64,000 nt of DNA from Coenobita brevimanus. Lineage: Eukaryota > Arthropoda > Malacostraca > Decapoda > Coenobitidae. Under the pieces are notes generated by a model, which was not told the DNA's origin, made no database searches, and worked only from the letters and a program-made list of their open reading frames with translations. The stretch spans positions 4,913,173 to 4,977,172 of the forward strand of contig CM064664.1 of NCBI GenBank assembly GCA_032717465.1, in the 5' to 3' direction. A program made the translations under genes and the position numbers. The first letter of the stretch is position 1. Every line of letters begins with the position of its first letter. Positions 1 through 10,940 of the stretch are shown one piece after another.

Positions 1-464
1 GATGGTAATTGATCAAAAGCAACCTACGAGTAGAAAATAAGAAAGAGAACATGCTACCAATAGACTCTACCTCATACTACCATAATCATAATTAGACCCC
101 AGTGACTTACACCCCCCCCCAGTGAGAAATAGCTCTAGCATCTCCACTCGCTTAGAGACCCTGGACTATACCAATTTAGAATATTCCGCCTCCAGTGTTG
201 TTTTCACTGTATTCCCAAACAATATCCTGCAAGCTACTATTAACCCTATCTAATTATAAGAGTTTATAATTGCCCAGTAAATCGTGTCTGTAGCATCTGC
301 TGATTCCCCTGTCTGACTAAGTGATACACGTGTAAGGTTATTGCCTGTAGTTTTTGTGTCCTGCCTCTCTCTTATTTGTCTAACGCCCGGTCTCGAAAGA
401 GAGCCCTGCTATATGTTAGGAGTTTATGGAACGGGAAGCCGAACCTAAAACACCTAGCATTACA
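1..464 (+). repeat. Gypsy 5' LTR, left part cut by the window edge
   Basis: This stretch matches 29258-29722 at roughly 90% by eye and ends in the same GCATTACA, directly followed by a TGG-initiated primer-binding-like site and then gag. By comparison with the right-hand copy, whose likely start is TGTAACTG, about 125 bp of this LTR should lie left of the window. The A/T-rich stretch at 250-275 is a possible core promoter, but this is a guess. Confidence 0.8.
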
Positions 465-465
465 C

Positions 466-483
466 TGGTGGACAGCAGTGGTT
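466..483 (+). other. Candidate primer-binding site
   Basis: The sequence TGGTGGACAGCAGTGG starts two bases after the LTR end (TTACA). LTR retrotransposons usually begin minus-strand synthesis at a TGG-initiated site complementary to a tRNA 3' end. I could not name the tRNA. Confidence 0.5.
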
Positions 484-528
484 CTTGACCTGGACATACA
501 AGAGAGGTAGTCAAGAAATACCAGAAAA

Positions 529-1419
529 ATGGCAACCAAACCTCACGTGCAATTGCCAAAGTTCTACCCCGAACAGTACGATGTTCGCACATATCTGTCG
601 ATCATCAAACCTTTACTAGATATCAGTTTTGAAAATTACCAACAAAAAATTGCAGTTACACTCCCACTGTTGGGCAAAGCGGTGGCTAATATTGAACCAA
701 AAATCGTTCTAGAGCTCATCTGGCAAAATTTCATGAGACTCGTGATCCAAGCCATCACCCCATCACTAGAGAAAGTGGTGGCACTATCTCAACTGGATAG
801 TTTGACTTTTGACGGGAATCTAGATGATACCCTAATTCGGGCAAGACGCCTGGTCACCACTGCCTACCCGGAGGCAGATGATGAAATCCGAGAACAGCAT
901 ACTTTTAACACTCTCCTGAGAGTGCTCCTCAGTGATGTAAAAGAACACTTTACGATCCATGACCCGACTGGAGACATGGATAGAGACATCCAACTAATAT
1001 GGAGCCTCCTGGCCTCCTGCCCTGCACCCCAGCAGATCAATGTGGTAAAAAAGTTTCCCACCAAAATTCCGGCTCCCTCAGTCAAGCCACGTCTGTCTAT
1101 GCCCCACACCAGCACCACCTCAGTGCCTAGCCCACCTAGGGCACACCCGACACACTGGCACCCCACCCACAGTGAGAACTCCAACCTTATCCTAGTGAAT
1201 CCCTGGGAATTCTTGGCGTGCAGCTCCAGATGCCCACTGCATGATATCCAGAACCAGTTGAAGGCTTCATGTCAGAAAACTACCACCCCAGGCCAGCGCA
1301 AAGTCTCCTCTCTAGAGGACAAGGCAACAGAGGACGAACCTGCATCTGTGGAGAAGACCAATTCTGGGGAACAGGAGCTGGAGCAAGAAGAAGGAGGCCC
1401 CAGACAGCTGGATTTTTAG
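529..1419 (+). CDS. gag: Gypsy Gag-like protein
   Basis: A 296-residue open frame begins 65 bp after the LTR and lies just upstream of the protease, the position of gag in Ty3/Gypsy elements. Residues 1-165 resemble the helical capsid-like part of Gypsy Gag (many Leu, Trp and charged residues, TFNTLLR-type helices). Residues 170-220 are rich in Pro, Ser and Thr. No CCHC zinc knuckle is visible before the stop, so the nucleocapsid part is lost or lies out of frame. The protease frame is -1 relative to gag and overlaps it from 1269 to 1419. The gag stop sits in GATTTTTAG, a T run where a -1 shift would join the frames. This is the only gag in the window because the triplicated unit starts downstream of it. 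Confidence 0.75.
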   Translation: MATKPHVQLPKFYPEQYDVRTYLSIIKPLLDISFENYQQKIAVTLPLLGKAVANIEPKIVLELIWQNFMRLVIQAITPSLEKVVALSQLDSLTFDGNLDDTLIRARRLVTTAYPEADDEIREQHTFNTLLRVLLSDVKEHFTIHDPTGDMDRDIQLIWSLLASCPAPQQINVVKKFPTKIPAPSVKPRLSMPHTSTTSVPSPPRAHPTHWHPTHSENSNLILVNPWEFLACSSRCPLHDIQNQLKASCQKTTTPGQRKVSSLEDKATEDEPASVEKTNSGEQELEQEEGGPRQLDF

Positions 1420-1982
1420 GCCCACCCCTGCACAATCCCACAGTGTTGGGGGCCATTTCCAAATATCGTCCCCCAGTTTACCACAAGATGAAGCTGAACG
1501 GGACGAAAGCCAGACTTCTGGTCGATACGGGAGCAGCCAGATCCTGCCTTTATAGCCATTACTTCTCCCACCACAAATCGACCTTTGGCCCATTCTACCC
1601 CACAGCTACTCACCTTGTGGATGTGGGGGATGGCCCCCTGCCCATCAGTGGGGAGACACGGGACCTAAGAGTCGACACCCACCAACCGATGTCAACCCAG
1701 CACCAGTTTATAATTTTCGACTCTACCTGCCGGAATTACGACGGGTACCTGGGGCTGGACCTGTTGCAGAAGCTAGGGGCCACCATAGATTGCCACAACA
1801 GACAGCTCCAGTTCCGTGAACCGCCCGACCCTCCCCCCCCCGGCCCGTCTGCACCTGCATGCCACGGCCCCGGCCGGAAGACTCCACCCCCCTTCCTTCC
1901 TCTTCCCCCCTCCCTCTCTTATTCTCCCCTACCCCCTCCCCCTCTTATTACCTTCCACCACCCCCCCTCCCTCTTTTCCTGA
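1420..1982 (+). pseudogene. pol: Gypsy pol, aspartic protease region (unit 1)
   Basis: The frame carries the retroviral-type aspartic protease active site as LLVDTGAARS at about 1525-1554, preceded by the substrate-loop-like VYHKMKLNG and followed by the flap and C-terminal GYLGLDLLQKLG motif. After about 1815 the sequence turns into a C-rich proline linker. C-run length at 1830-1840 and nearby differs between the three units, so the frame breaks at different points in each. In unit 1 the residue after KLNG is Thr (KLNGTKARL); units 2 and 3 have Ala. Upstream it is continuous with the gag overlap, so this unit alone has the intact gag-pol boundary. Confidence 0.85.
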
Positions 1983-2082
1983 CACCATTTCTGCTGCCGT
2001 CACCATTCCCCCCCCATCATGAAGCCTGGGTGCCCCTCAACCGGCCCTCCGACCCCTCTGTCCTATGCTCCCCACTCCTGCC

Positions 2083-3216
2083 GCCAAGAACCCTCTCGGC
2101 CTGCCTTCTGCCTCTGACTTTCCTTCCCCCTCATCGTACGGCAGTCCGAATCGCCAACCTCGTCCCTTCACCCCTCACCCTCCCTAAAGGGCTCATAATC
2201 TATGAGATAGAGGAAGCCGAGCCCTGTGCCTCTTCTCCCTCCTACTCCCATGCCCCCCTGCCCCCCATTCCCAACCATCTCTCTGCCTATCAGTCGGACA
2301 CCCTTCGCCGCCTCCTCCTGGATTTCCAGGATATGTTTGCGGCAGGGCCAGCGGACATCGGACACACCACCTACCTGGCTCACAAAATTCATACAACGGG
2401 CCTGCCTATCCGACAGCCATCCTGACGAAAGAATCTCAAACAGCGGGAAGAGGAAGACCGCCAGGTGCAGGAGATGATCGAAGCTGGAGTCGTCTCCCCT
2501 CCACCAGCCCCTGGTCCTTCTCTGTCATCCTCGTGAGGAAGAAGGATGGCACAATGTGGTTCTACGTCGACTACCACCAACTTAACTACCAAAGACGCCA
2601 CTCCAATCCCGCGTATAGACGATTCCCTGGATTCCCAGTATGGAGTGTCCTGGTTCTCTACCCTGGACCTTCAGTCCCAGGGTATTGGCAGGTTCCCGTG
2701 CAACAGGAAGATCGAGGTAAAACTGCTTTTTCGACTAGTAACGGGAAACATTACATTTTTAATGTCCTGCCGTTCGGTCTCTGCAAAGCCCCCGCCACCT
2801 TCTCCAGGTTAATGGAGTCCGTCCTCAGCAGTCTCATGTGGGAAAGATGCCTCGTGTACTTTGATGACGTCATTGTTTTCAGCCAAACCTGGGCCGACCA
2901 CCTGCAGCACCTCCGCCGGGTTTTTACCAGGATCCAACAGGCAGGCCTCAAACTCCTGCCCACCAAGAGCGTTCTAGCTGCCAGAACCGTCTCGTTCCTG
3001 GGGCATGTCATCTCCCAGGCAGGAATATCTCCCAACCCTGACAAGCTCCATGCTATTGCGGATATACCCCCACCACAGGACGTACACGGCGTCAGAGCCT
3101 TCCTCGGCTTGACATCCTATTACCGCCGTTTCGTGAAGGGGTTTACCCACAACGCCAAACCACTCCACGAGCTGACCCATAAGGAGGAACCATTCCTCTG
3201 GACAGAGGAGAGATGA
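2083..3216 (+). pseudogene. pol: Gypsy pol, reverse transcriptase (unit 1)
   Basis: The RT begins near 2300 with LDFQDMFA and reaches the connection region LGLTSYYRRFV near 3120. Motifs seen in order are VRKKDGT, F(Y)VDY, FNVLPFGLCKAP and the catalytic YFDD at 2857-2868, then FLGHVIS. The frame breaks near 2420 and again near 2500, where unit 1 lacks one C present in units 2 and 3, and it ends at TGA 3214-3216. Canonical FCVDY is FYVDY here (TAC at 2563) and YEFNVLPFG is YIFNVLPFG. Both changes are shared with unit 2 but not with unit 3. This RT is not functional. Confidence 0.9.
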
Positions 3217-3760
3217 GCTGCCTTCCAGGAGTTTAAAGACAAACTCGTTTCCATCCCCATCATGGCTTTTTCCCGACTACGCCCTTCCCTTCCACCTCTA
3301 TACCAACATCTCCCTCCTTGCCCTAGGCACTGTGTTGGGACAAGTCTAAGAGGGCCACGAGCACATCATTCCCTGTGCCAGCCGTACTCTGAATTAGGCA
3401 GAGAAAATCTATGGCGCCAACAAGCAAGAATGTTTGGGCATAATCTGGGCGCTCGAACACTTCCGGGCATATCTCTCCGGGACCCAAGTCACCATCATTA
3501 TGGACCACCAATCCCTCCAGTGGTTATGACAGTCTGACACCCGCAACGCCCAACTCATCAGAAGGGTGCAAAACTCTGGAGGAGTTCAATTACGAGATCT
3601 CATACCCTCCCAGCAAACTCCATACCAACACGGACGCTCTCTCTCGGCTTCCCATCCACGCAGCCCAGCCAGAACCAGACCTCCTCCAGCAGTGGCACCG
3701 CAAGGAGCGACCCCCTTGGATTCCTCACCACCTTTTCAAAAAACTGTATCGGCAGGGCAA
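3217..3760 (+). pseudogene. pol: Gypsy pol, RNase H region (unit 1)
   Basis: Downstream of the RT stop the frame continues with an RNase H-like order: AFQEFK, FPDYALPFHLYTN, GTVLGQ, EKIYGANKQECLGIIWALEHF and the VTIIMDHQSL motif that holds the Asp of the DH(Q/K)SL box. Stops lie at 3214, 3347, 3395 and 3527. All four are found at the equivalent positions in the other two units. Unit 1 also has one extra T at about 3269, absent from units 2 and 3. Confidence 0.8.
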
Positions 3761-3767
3761 TCACCTC

Positions 3768-4742
3768 TTGACCCCCTCCAGTCATATTCTCCTAGTCCCT
3801 GACACCACCCTCCATGCCCTACGACACCTTCACACTCACAAAGGCATTCACCTGGGTACAAAAAAACTGCTGCAAGTTTTCAACTACGCATACTGGGCGC
3901 CCTCACCAAAGAAATCATCCAAAGCTGCCACTCCTGTGCCCTTGGCAAAGACATTACATGCTCCGCAGGACCATCGGGCCATATCACCGCCCACAAACCC
4001 TGGCAGCTGTTACCAATTGATGTGGTACGGATCCTGCCTCCAAAATCAGGCTATCGATACGTCATCACGTTCATAGACACGTATTCCAAGTTCGTCGTGG
4101 CCTCTCCAGTGAAGGAACACCAAGCTGTCACAGTAGCCAATGCCCTCCTTCGGCACATTTTTCCCTACTTTAGCATTCCCCAAGTGATCCACTCAGATAC
4201 CTGAATGCACCAATAAGATCTGGGAGGAACTAGCCAATATTTTCGGGTACAACATCTCCCACTCCTCCCCCTACTGGCCACAGGAAAATGCAGTGTGCAA
4301 GTGCAGCCATTGTACCCTCATGATTCAGCTCCGCACACGAATAGAACCCACTAAGGACAGTGACTGGCCCACCCATGTAAAAATTGTACAATGGGGCATC
4401 AACTCCTGCCCCCGAGAGGACAGAATTTCGCCATATGAGCGAGTATTCAGAGAGACACCCCTCCTGCTGCCCCTTCGGCAGGATGTGCAACCACCCACCT
4501 CCGCTCCCACAATGGACCCACTGCACCACCTCAAGTGCCATTTGACCCACCTCCAACACGACCTAGACCTCAGCCCCGACACAGCCTCCAACCCCTACAA
4601 ACCAGGTGACACTGTCATGATCGCCCAGCTCCCCACCCCTCACAAACCCGCACCCTGCTTGACAGGATCCCACACCATCACTTGGGTCCCCAACCCCTAT
4701 CAGGTCACTGTTAACTACCACAGCGCCCCTCGCACCCTCTGA
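3768..4742 (+). pseudogene. pol: Gypsy pol, integrase (unit 1)
   Basis: An HHCC-type zinc region (LRHLHTHKGIH at 3815-3850; CHSC in another frame near 3930) is followed by the catalytic core: FIDTYSKF with the first Asp near 4077, QVIHSD with the second Asp near 4193, and PQENAV near 4280 carrying the Glu. A stop and a frame break occur right after the second Asp (4201-4203). The C-terminal part has the basic PYERVF stretch and a GPY/F-like module ending near 4742. Its final TL-N-HM motif is broken here by TGA, where unit 3 still reads RNW. Private changes include CAACTACGC (units 2 and 3: CAACGACGC) and GCCTCTCCA (units 2 and 3: GCCTGTCCA). Confidence 0.85.
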
Positions 4743-5990
4743 AACCGGCACATGTGCCCCTTCCGTGCTCCTGCCCCCACCGCCCCGGCCCCATGCCCTG
4801 TCCCACCCTCTACCCCAGTGCCACCCCCCCCTCCTACCTACGAATGCTACATCTCCTCCCCATCTCCCTCCCCCTCCCCCTCCCCTGCCACTTCCGTTTC
4901 CCCAGCCACCACACGGCATCACACCTCACTTGACAACTCTCCTGCACCACCAACACCCTGTCGCTCCCCCACCCCTTCTCTACCAGCCACCCACTCCCCC
5001 GCGCCCAGCATCACGTGTCTCACCCTCACCCCCACATCTCCACCTCCACCCTCACCCACCACCGCCCCCACCCCCTCCAACCCACTGCATCCCCCACCCC
5101 CAGTCCAAACTCCCCACCCCCTGCCTCAACCACCTCCAACCCAACCGCACGTGCCCCATGCGCCTCACGCCCACACCAACCCCGCACACCCATGTCACCA
5201 CCCACACCGACCCTCAAAATAACCACACCCGCTCTGGGTGCCTCTTCTGCCCACCTGCCTGATACAGCCATTCCCCCACCCCACCTGCCTCGCCACAAAA
5301 TCGCACTCCCTCCCCTGCCCTAAACCACCTCACCCTCATGCTACATCAAGCCTAAATCCCAGCCACCTATACTCCCCAGAAACACTACGCTGCATTATCT
5401 CGGCATAAAACCCGACACCTACCATCCGTCTCAAGCATTCAGCATCACACCACACCACGGGCAACAACTACCGCCATGAAGATACGGCTAGCTGTATGGG
5501 CACCGTCACTCAGACGCAACCAACGAGTCCGAGGACCACACCATCTCCTCCAACTCCTCCACTCTTCCACCACCACATCCACCCTCTTCCTCACCTGTGA
5601 CGCAGAGCAGGACGAGAACACCGCCACCACAGCCTGGCACGCCCTCCTCTGACACCTACAGCCAGTCTGCACCACCCATGATATGCAAGTCTACCACCTC
5701 CAGTCATGGAGACGTGACTTTTTCCCAGGAGACGGTGGAAAAATGCAGCATAGTGCCCCCTGGAACACCCAGCCACCCCCACAGGGAATACAGCATAATG
5801 CCCCCATGAACACCCAGATACCCCCACAAGGAGCCCACGGAGGAGCAGTAGCAGTGAGCAGGGACTCGGTGCGACAACGGCCTAAGTCAGCCTGGGCTGC
5901 GCGCCACTATTACCCGGAGCTCACCCGCCGTCGCCATACCAGGAATACTGCACTACCTTCCGGGTGAGCCTCCACGAATCAGTTAAGGGG
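4743..5990 (+). other. C-rich, proline-coding region downstream of integrase (unit 1)
   Basis: From 4750 to 5330 the plus strand is strongly C-rich and reads as Pro/Thr/Ser/His-rich peptide in more than one frame, so open length alone is weak evidence of coding. From 5450 to 5970 the composition is more ordinary, with short frames (for example 5683-5967, with a QPPPQGIQ repeat). In Gypsy elements a third frame (env-like) may sit here, but I see no signal peptide, furin site or transmembrane segment, so I do not call one. Confidence 0.5.
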
Positions 5991-6029
5991 TGGAGCTGCC
6001 TATCAAACTCCTGCCAGCACCCCAGAGGA

Positions 6030-6640
6030 GACGGCAAGTAGCCACTCCCGCCTTCATCAGGACACATCCAGTAGCCTCTCTGAAGATGTCTTCCTCTTTG
6101 AGTCGGCCAGTAGCCGCTCGCCCCTCGCTAAGGAAACTGCCTGTAGCCATCCTGAGGGTAATCAGGAGACGGGAGGTAGCCGCTCCCACCGTCGCCAAGA
6201 GACGACCTGTGATTGCTCTGAAGGTGTCCTTAGGGAGACGGCCGCTCCAAACCCCTCCTGAAGGAGACAGCCTGTAGCTGCTCCCACCTTCATCAGATGG
6301 CCTGTAGCCGCTCCGAAGGTGTTCCCCCTGAGACGGCCAGTAGTCGCTCACCCCTGCTGAAGGAGATGGCCAGTAGCCGCTCACCCCTGCTGAAGGAGAT
6401 GGCCAGTAGCCGCTCACCCCTGCTGAAGGAGATGGCCAGTAGCCGCTCCCGCCTTCATCAGACGGCCAGGAGCCGCTCCAAAGGTGTCCCCCTTGAGTCG
6501 GCCTGTAGTAGCTCTCGCCTTCACCAGACGGCCTGTAGCTGCTTCGAAGGTGTCCCTGGGTTTGCTGGCAGTCACTCACCCTCTCAGGCCACGGCCAGTA
6601 GCCGAGCCTTCGCGGCTTGTAGCCGCGCCCCTAGGAAGCC
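6030..6640 (+). repeat. Minisatellite in the Gypsy 3' region (unit 1)
   Basis: Degenerate repeats containing GGCCAGTAGCCGCTC fill this stretch. Its regular core at 6330-6461 has four 33-bp copies of the type GAGATGGCCAGTAGCCGCTC followed by ACCCCTGCTGAAG. The period is divisible by three, so long open frames appear on both strands (plus 6297-6920, minus 5983-6579). Unit 2 also has four core copies; unit 3 has three. Confidence 0.9.
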
Positions 6641-7154
6641 ATGGCCAGTAGCTGGGCCCTACGGCAGGAAGTGGCTGAGAGCCGTCCTGCCGCCTAAGCT
6701 TGACGCCTGTTTCTCAACCCACAATGCAGAGGGCTTCAAAGAGTATTGGAGAGGCCCTGTAGTCTCCCCCGGCCTCTTTTCCCTACAACTGGTTCTGAAG
6801 GCGACCCATCTGATGGACCCTGATGCAGACTGGTGCTGCAGCCCCTTCCTGTCGGCGCCGCCCAGCCCTAGGGACCGCAGTCGTCGGGATCCCCAGACCA
6901 TCCCCAGAATGCCTGGGTGAGAACTTCCTACACCTCAACGGCAGAGGACCTCCCCCTCCGTCAGGAGCCTGAACGACTAGTTCAGGCAATTGTTTGGCCC
7001 CAGCCCTGAGGGCCGCACTCCTGTCCCCAGCCCTGAGAGTACGGGACCCTTCGCCACCCACAGCCCCGGATGAGAGCAGACGTCCCTGCGCATGATCCCG
7101 TGCCCCCTGAGCACGGAGTCTCCTGGTCGTGCCCAGCCCCGTCAGTAGCGGAAA
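6641..7154 (+). other. GC-rich 3' noncoding part of Gypsy (unit 1)
   Basis: No domain is visible. The sequence is conserved between units and ends abruptly at the terminal repeats of the CR1 LINE (TTCTTACCTAATT repeated). No polypurine tract or 3' LTR follows, because the LINE and then the next unit replace it. Confidence 0.6.
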
Positions 7155-8771
7155 TGTTCTTACCTAATTTTTCTTACCTAATTGTATCTTTACAGGAATG
7201 AGTCAAGCTCGTACTGTCCCGTGTCTTAAACCATATTTATCGTACATATCCTTAAATTTGTGAAATGTTTTGGCACACACTATTTCATTCAGTAGTGCAT
7301 TCCATTGATCAATTGCTCTGTTTGGGAAACTGAGTTTCCTTACGTCTTTATCACCTCTCTTCTTATGCAGTTTTTTGCAGTGTCCTCTTGCTGATGCTTC
7401 TCCATATGTTAAGTAATCATTTATGTCTATTTTCTCCTTTCCTGATATGCATTTATATAGCATTATCATGTCACCTCTTTTCCTTCTCTCCTGTAGTGTT
7501 GGTAGATTCAGTTTATTTAGTCTTTCTTCGTAGCTTAGGTCCCTTAAGCTTGGTATCCATCTTGTAGCGGCCCTTTGAACTTTTTCAATCTTGTCTATAT
7601 GCTTTTTGAGATGAGGACTCCAGACTACTGATGCATATTCCAGGGTTGGTCTAATGAATGCTGTTATTATCCTTCTTAGCATTTCTTCATTTATGTATGT
7701 GAATGCTATTCTCATATTTGCAAGCAGTGTATACATGTTCCGTACCTTCTCACTGATGTGGTCAGCCGGAGATAGTCTGTTATTGATAATCACACCTAGG
7801 TCTTTCTCTCTTTCTGATGTGTATAGGGTTTTATTTCCTAACTTATAATCCCAATCTGGTCTTTTTCCACTTTTACCAAACTTGATTACATGACACTTGT
7901 CCACATTGAATTCCATTTGCCATGTACTACTCCATTCATGAAGTTTATTTAATTCTTTTTGTAGCTCTTTACAAGAGTCTGTGTTAGTAATTCTCCTTTG
8001 TATTTTTGCATCATCTGCAGACATATTCAGATAGCTCTCATTTCCAGTGTTACTGTTTGTATCATTTATATACACTAAAAACATGATTGGTGCCAGCACT
8101 GAACCCTGTGGTACTCCACTAGTCACTTCTTTCCATGATGAGTAGTTTCCTCTTAGTACTGTCCTCATTTCTCTTTTTATGAGAAAGTCTTGCATCCAAC
8201 AAAACAGTTTGCCTCAAATTCCTCCTTGATGGTACAGTTTCCATAAAAGTCTTTGGTGTGGTACTGTGTCAAAAGCTTTCTTGAAATCTAAATAGATACT
8301 GTCCACCCATCCTTCCCTTTCCTGTATTGTGTTTGTTACTCTGTCATAGTAGCTCAACAGATTAGAAACACATGATTTTCCTTTTCTGAAACCAAACTGT
8401 CTTTCTGTTATCATACTGTGTTCTTCTAGATGGTTTACCCAAGCTTTTCTTATAAGTTTTTCTAATACCTTGCTTACAACACTGGTCAGTGATACTGGTC
8501 GGTAGCTGAGTGGATTTTGTCTATTTCCTTTCTTGAATAAGGGGACAATATTTGCTTTCTTCCAAATATCAGGTAGTTTACCTTGACTCAAGGATTTCTT
8601 GAAAATTAAAAATAATGGTTTACTTAACTCCTTTGCACATTCTCGTAATATCCAACATGAAATTTCATCAGGACCACTTGCTTTTCCTCTGTCTAATCTA
8701 CTTAACTCCTCCTGTATTACTTTTTCTGCTATTTGCATATCTGGTAGTATGTGTGGACATGCGTGTTCCAC
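7155..8771 (-). pseudogene. CR1-like LINE, 3' end and reverse transcriptase (unit 1)
   Basis: Two minus-strand frames (8771-8214 and 8195-7203) hold one RT split by a stop. The first has RGKASGPDEIS, NYRPVSLTSV-like (here SYRPVSLTS), FGFRKGKSC and YLDFKKAFDTVPH. The second starts MQDFLIKRE and has SGVPQGSVLAP, MSADDAK and the thumb with RWIPSLRDLSYEERL. The splitting TGA follows HQGGI, where the other CR1 copy (39075-39110) reads GGIQG. The catalytic box is SADD rather than FADD, and unit 2 shares this. The LINE ends at 7155-7200 in short direct repeats (TTCTTACCTAATT), typical of CR1 tails. The stop and SADD make it inactive. Confidence 0.9.
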
Positions 8772-8956
8772 ATAGTCTCTCTCAAAATTTTTTTCTTCTG
8801 TAAAAGCTAATTGGAAATTCTTATTTAGTGCTTCACAAATATCTTTCTCTTGTGAATAAGTGATTCCCTCGTCCGTAATGGATTGTAATATATCTTTTAC
8901 TTTAGTTTTGCTTCTGATATAGCTGTAAAACAGCTTTGGTTGATCACTACTTTTAT

Positions 8957-10324
8957 TTAATATATCCTCCTCAAACTGTTTTGGGCTTCCCTCTTTATTC
9001 TTGTATAGTCGTTTCTTGCCTGTTTGTAATTATTATACGCCCTTTCACTATTGTGTCTTCTGTATCTATTCCACAACAAATCTCTTCTTTCTTTTGATTT
9101 TTTACATTCTGTATTGAACCATTTCTGTATTTTCTTATCTGCTTCTTTGTGCTGTGGGATGTACTTCTGGACTCCTATTTCATAAAATTCACAAAAATTT
9201 TTATATACAGCATTTAAATCTTGTCCTCTAAGCTCATTTTCCCAATCAACTTCTAAGAAATACTTCTTTAGGTCTTGATAATTTCCCTTTTTATAGTTTA
9301 GGCTCTTTTTGTAACTATCATTGCTGTTTACTATGTCATATGCTATCCTGAAGTTATAATTTAGTACTGCATGATCGCTTTTGCCGAGTGGAGGGTGATA
9401 TATTAAACTGTCAATATCATTTTCTTGCCTTGTAAATATTTGATCCAGCACTGAAGGTACATCAAGTCCTCTTTTTCTGGTGGTTTCCCTCACATGTTGC
9501 GTTAAGAAAAACTCTTGTACAAGATCCAGGAGCTTTTGGTCCCAACAGCTTTCTTGGCTATTTATATCTAGAGTATTCCAATTTTTATTTGTATTGAAGT
9601 CCCCAGTTAGTATAATTCTTTCCGATTTCTCTTCCATTTTATGTAGCAAAGATCTTACACTCTGACTTGTACTCTCTGCCAGGTCCTCATATTCGTCTCT
9701 TTCCCATGTGTTTGATCTGGGTGACATGTACAAATTGGCTACAATTACTTTACCTTCAGATGTGTCGATCTCTACTGCAATCAGTTCTACTTGTGATGGT
9801 ATATCTAGTTTTATTTCCTTGACTTTTAGATTTTTCTTAGGTAATATTATAATTCCTTCTTTTTTAAAATATCTGTCTCTTCTCCATATATTGTATTCCT
9901 CTAAGTTTAGTATGTCATTTGATATCCCTGGTATTAATTTTGTTTCAGTTAGGCATATTATTTGTGATTCATTTTCTCTGACATAATCATTCATTACTAG
10001 TAATTTAGATACCATTCCATCCACATTTGAGTACATCAACTTTATCATCTTGTTTATATACTTGTCATGACATGGTTCTACTACCTTCCTCCTTTTTCTT
10101 CCATCCTGTTTGTGTACCACTTTCGTACCTGCAATCCTATTACTTTGTAAAAAAATTTTCTTCTTCTCCTCTTCTGATCTTCCCTCATTTTTTGTTTTTG
10201 CTTCCTCCCTTTTCTCTTTCAGTAATTCCAGTTCCTCTTGTGTTAGGCATCTTTTTATCCATACATTTTTGAACTCCTCTTGTTCCTTAAGATTCTTTGC
10301 ATTTTTTAGTATCTCTTCCACAGT
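8957..10324 (-). pseudogene. CR1-like LINE, ORF1 tail fused to endonuclease (unit 1, truncated)
   Basis: The 454-residue frame starts in a Lys/Glu-rich ORF1-like tail (KNVWIKRCLTQEELELLKEK), runs without a stop into an apurinic endonuclease domain (LMYSNVDG, CLTETK, GDFNTNKNW, GKSDHAVL) and on into the linker before the RT. A frame joining an ORF1-type segment to the endonuclease is unusual, since LINEs usually keep ORF1 and ORF2 separate. It is cut at 10324 by the junction to unit 2, so the coiled-coil N-terminal part is missing. A Pro replaces Thr in the LTKKNLK stretch of the other units. Confidence 0.85.
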
Positions 10325-10341
10325 TTTAGTATCTCCCCCAG
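10311..10341 (+). other. Junction between unit 1 and unit 2 with 9-11 bp templated filler
   Basis: LINE sequence ends at CTTCCACAGT (10324), then comes TTTAGTATC(TC), then Gypsy TCCCCCAGTTTACC. The filler repeats TTTAGTATCTC found 9 bp earlier in the LINE itself. Neither parent sequence has it at this point: 1441-1480 for Gypsy and 28011-28020 for the LINE. Confidence 0.9.
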
Positions 10342-10880
10342 TTTACCACAAGATGAAGCTGAACGGGGCGAAAGCCAGACTTCTGGTCGATACGGGAGCA
10401 GCCAGATCCTGCCTTTATAGCCATTACTTCTCCCACCACAAATCGACCTTTGGCCCATTCTACCCCACAGCTACTCACCTTGTGGATGTGGGGGATGGCC
10501 CCCTGCCCATCAGTGGGGAGACACGGGACCTAAGAGTCGACACCCACCAACCGATGTCAACCCAGCACCAGTTTATAATTTTCGACTCTACCTGCCGGAA
10601 TTACGACGGGTACCTGGGGCTGGACCTGTTGCAGAAGCTAGGGGCCACCATAGATTGCCACAACAGACAGCTCCAGTTCCGTGAACCGCCCGACCCTCCC
10701 CCCGGCCCGTCTGCACCTGCATGCCACGGCCCCGGCCGGAAGACTCCACCCCCTTCCTTCCTCTTCCCCCTCCCTCTCTTATTCTCCCCTACCCCCTCCC
10801 CCTCTTATTACCTTCCACCACCCCCTCCCTCTTTTCCTGACACCATTTCTGCTGCCGTCACCATTCCCCCCCCATCATGA
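10334..10880 (+). pseudogene. pol: Gypsy pol, aspartic protease region (unit 2)
   Basis: The same LLVDTGAARS active site lies at 10391-10420. Upstream there is no gag. The open frame instead reads back into antisense LINE sequence (10110-10340), so the long apparent ORF is a chimera created by the junction and not a real gene. The proline linker has shorter C runs than in units 1 and 3. Confidence 0.85.
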
Positions 10881-10940
10881 AGCCTGGGTGCCCCTCAACC
10901 GGCCCTCCGACCCCTCTGTCCTATGCTCCCCACTCCTGCC

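Noticed and set aside
4752..5323. Long proline-rich frames in several overlapping phases
   Set aside because: C-rich composition has few stops in any frame. Only the frame continuing from integrase in unit 3 has some support.
5450..5967. Env-like third frame in Gypsy
   Set aside because: No signal peptide, cleavage site or transmembrane segment is visible, and the frames are short and broken.
5983..6579. 198-codon minus-strand frame with YWPSPSAGVSG repeats
   Set aside because: It is the antisense reading of the 33-bp minisatellite. The opposite strand (6297-6920) is also open for the same reason, and no domain is present.
10110..10880. 256-codon frame that seems to give the protease a new N-terminus
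   Set aside because: Its first 75 codons are antisense LINE. It is a chimera of the tandem junction, repeated at 18968.
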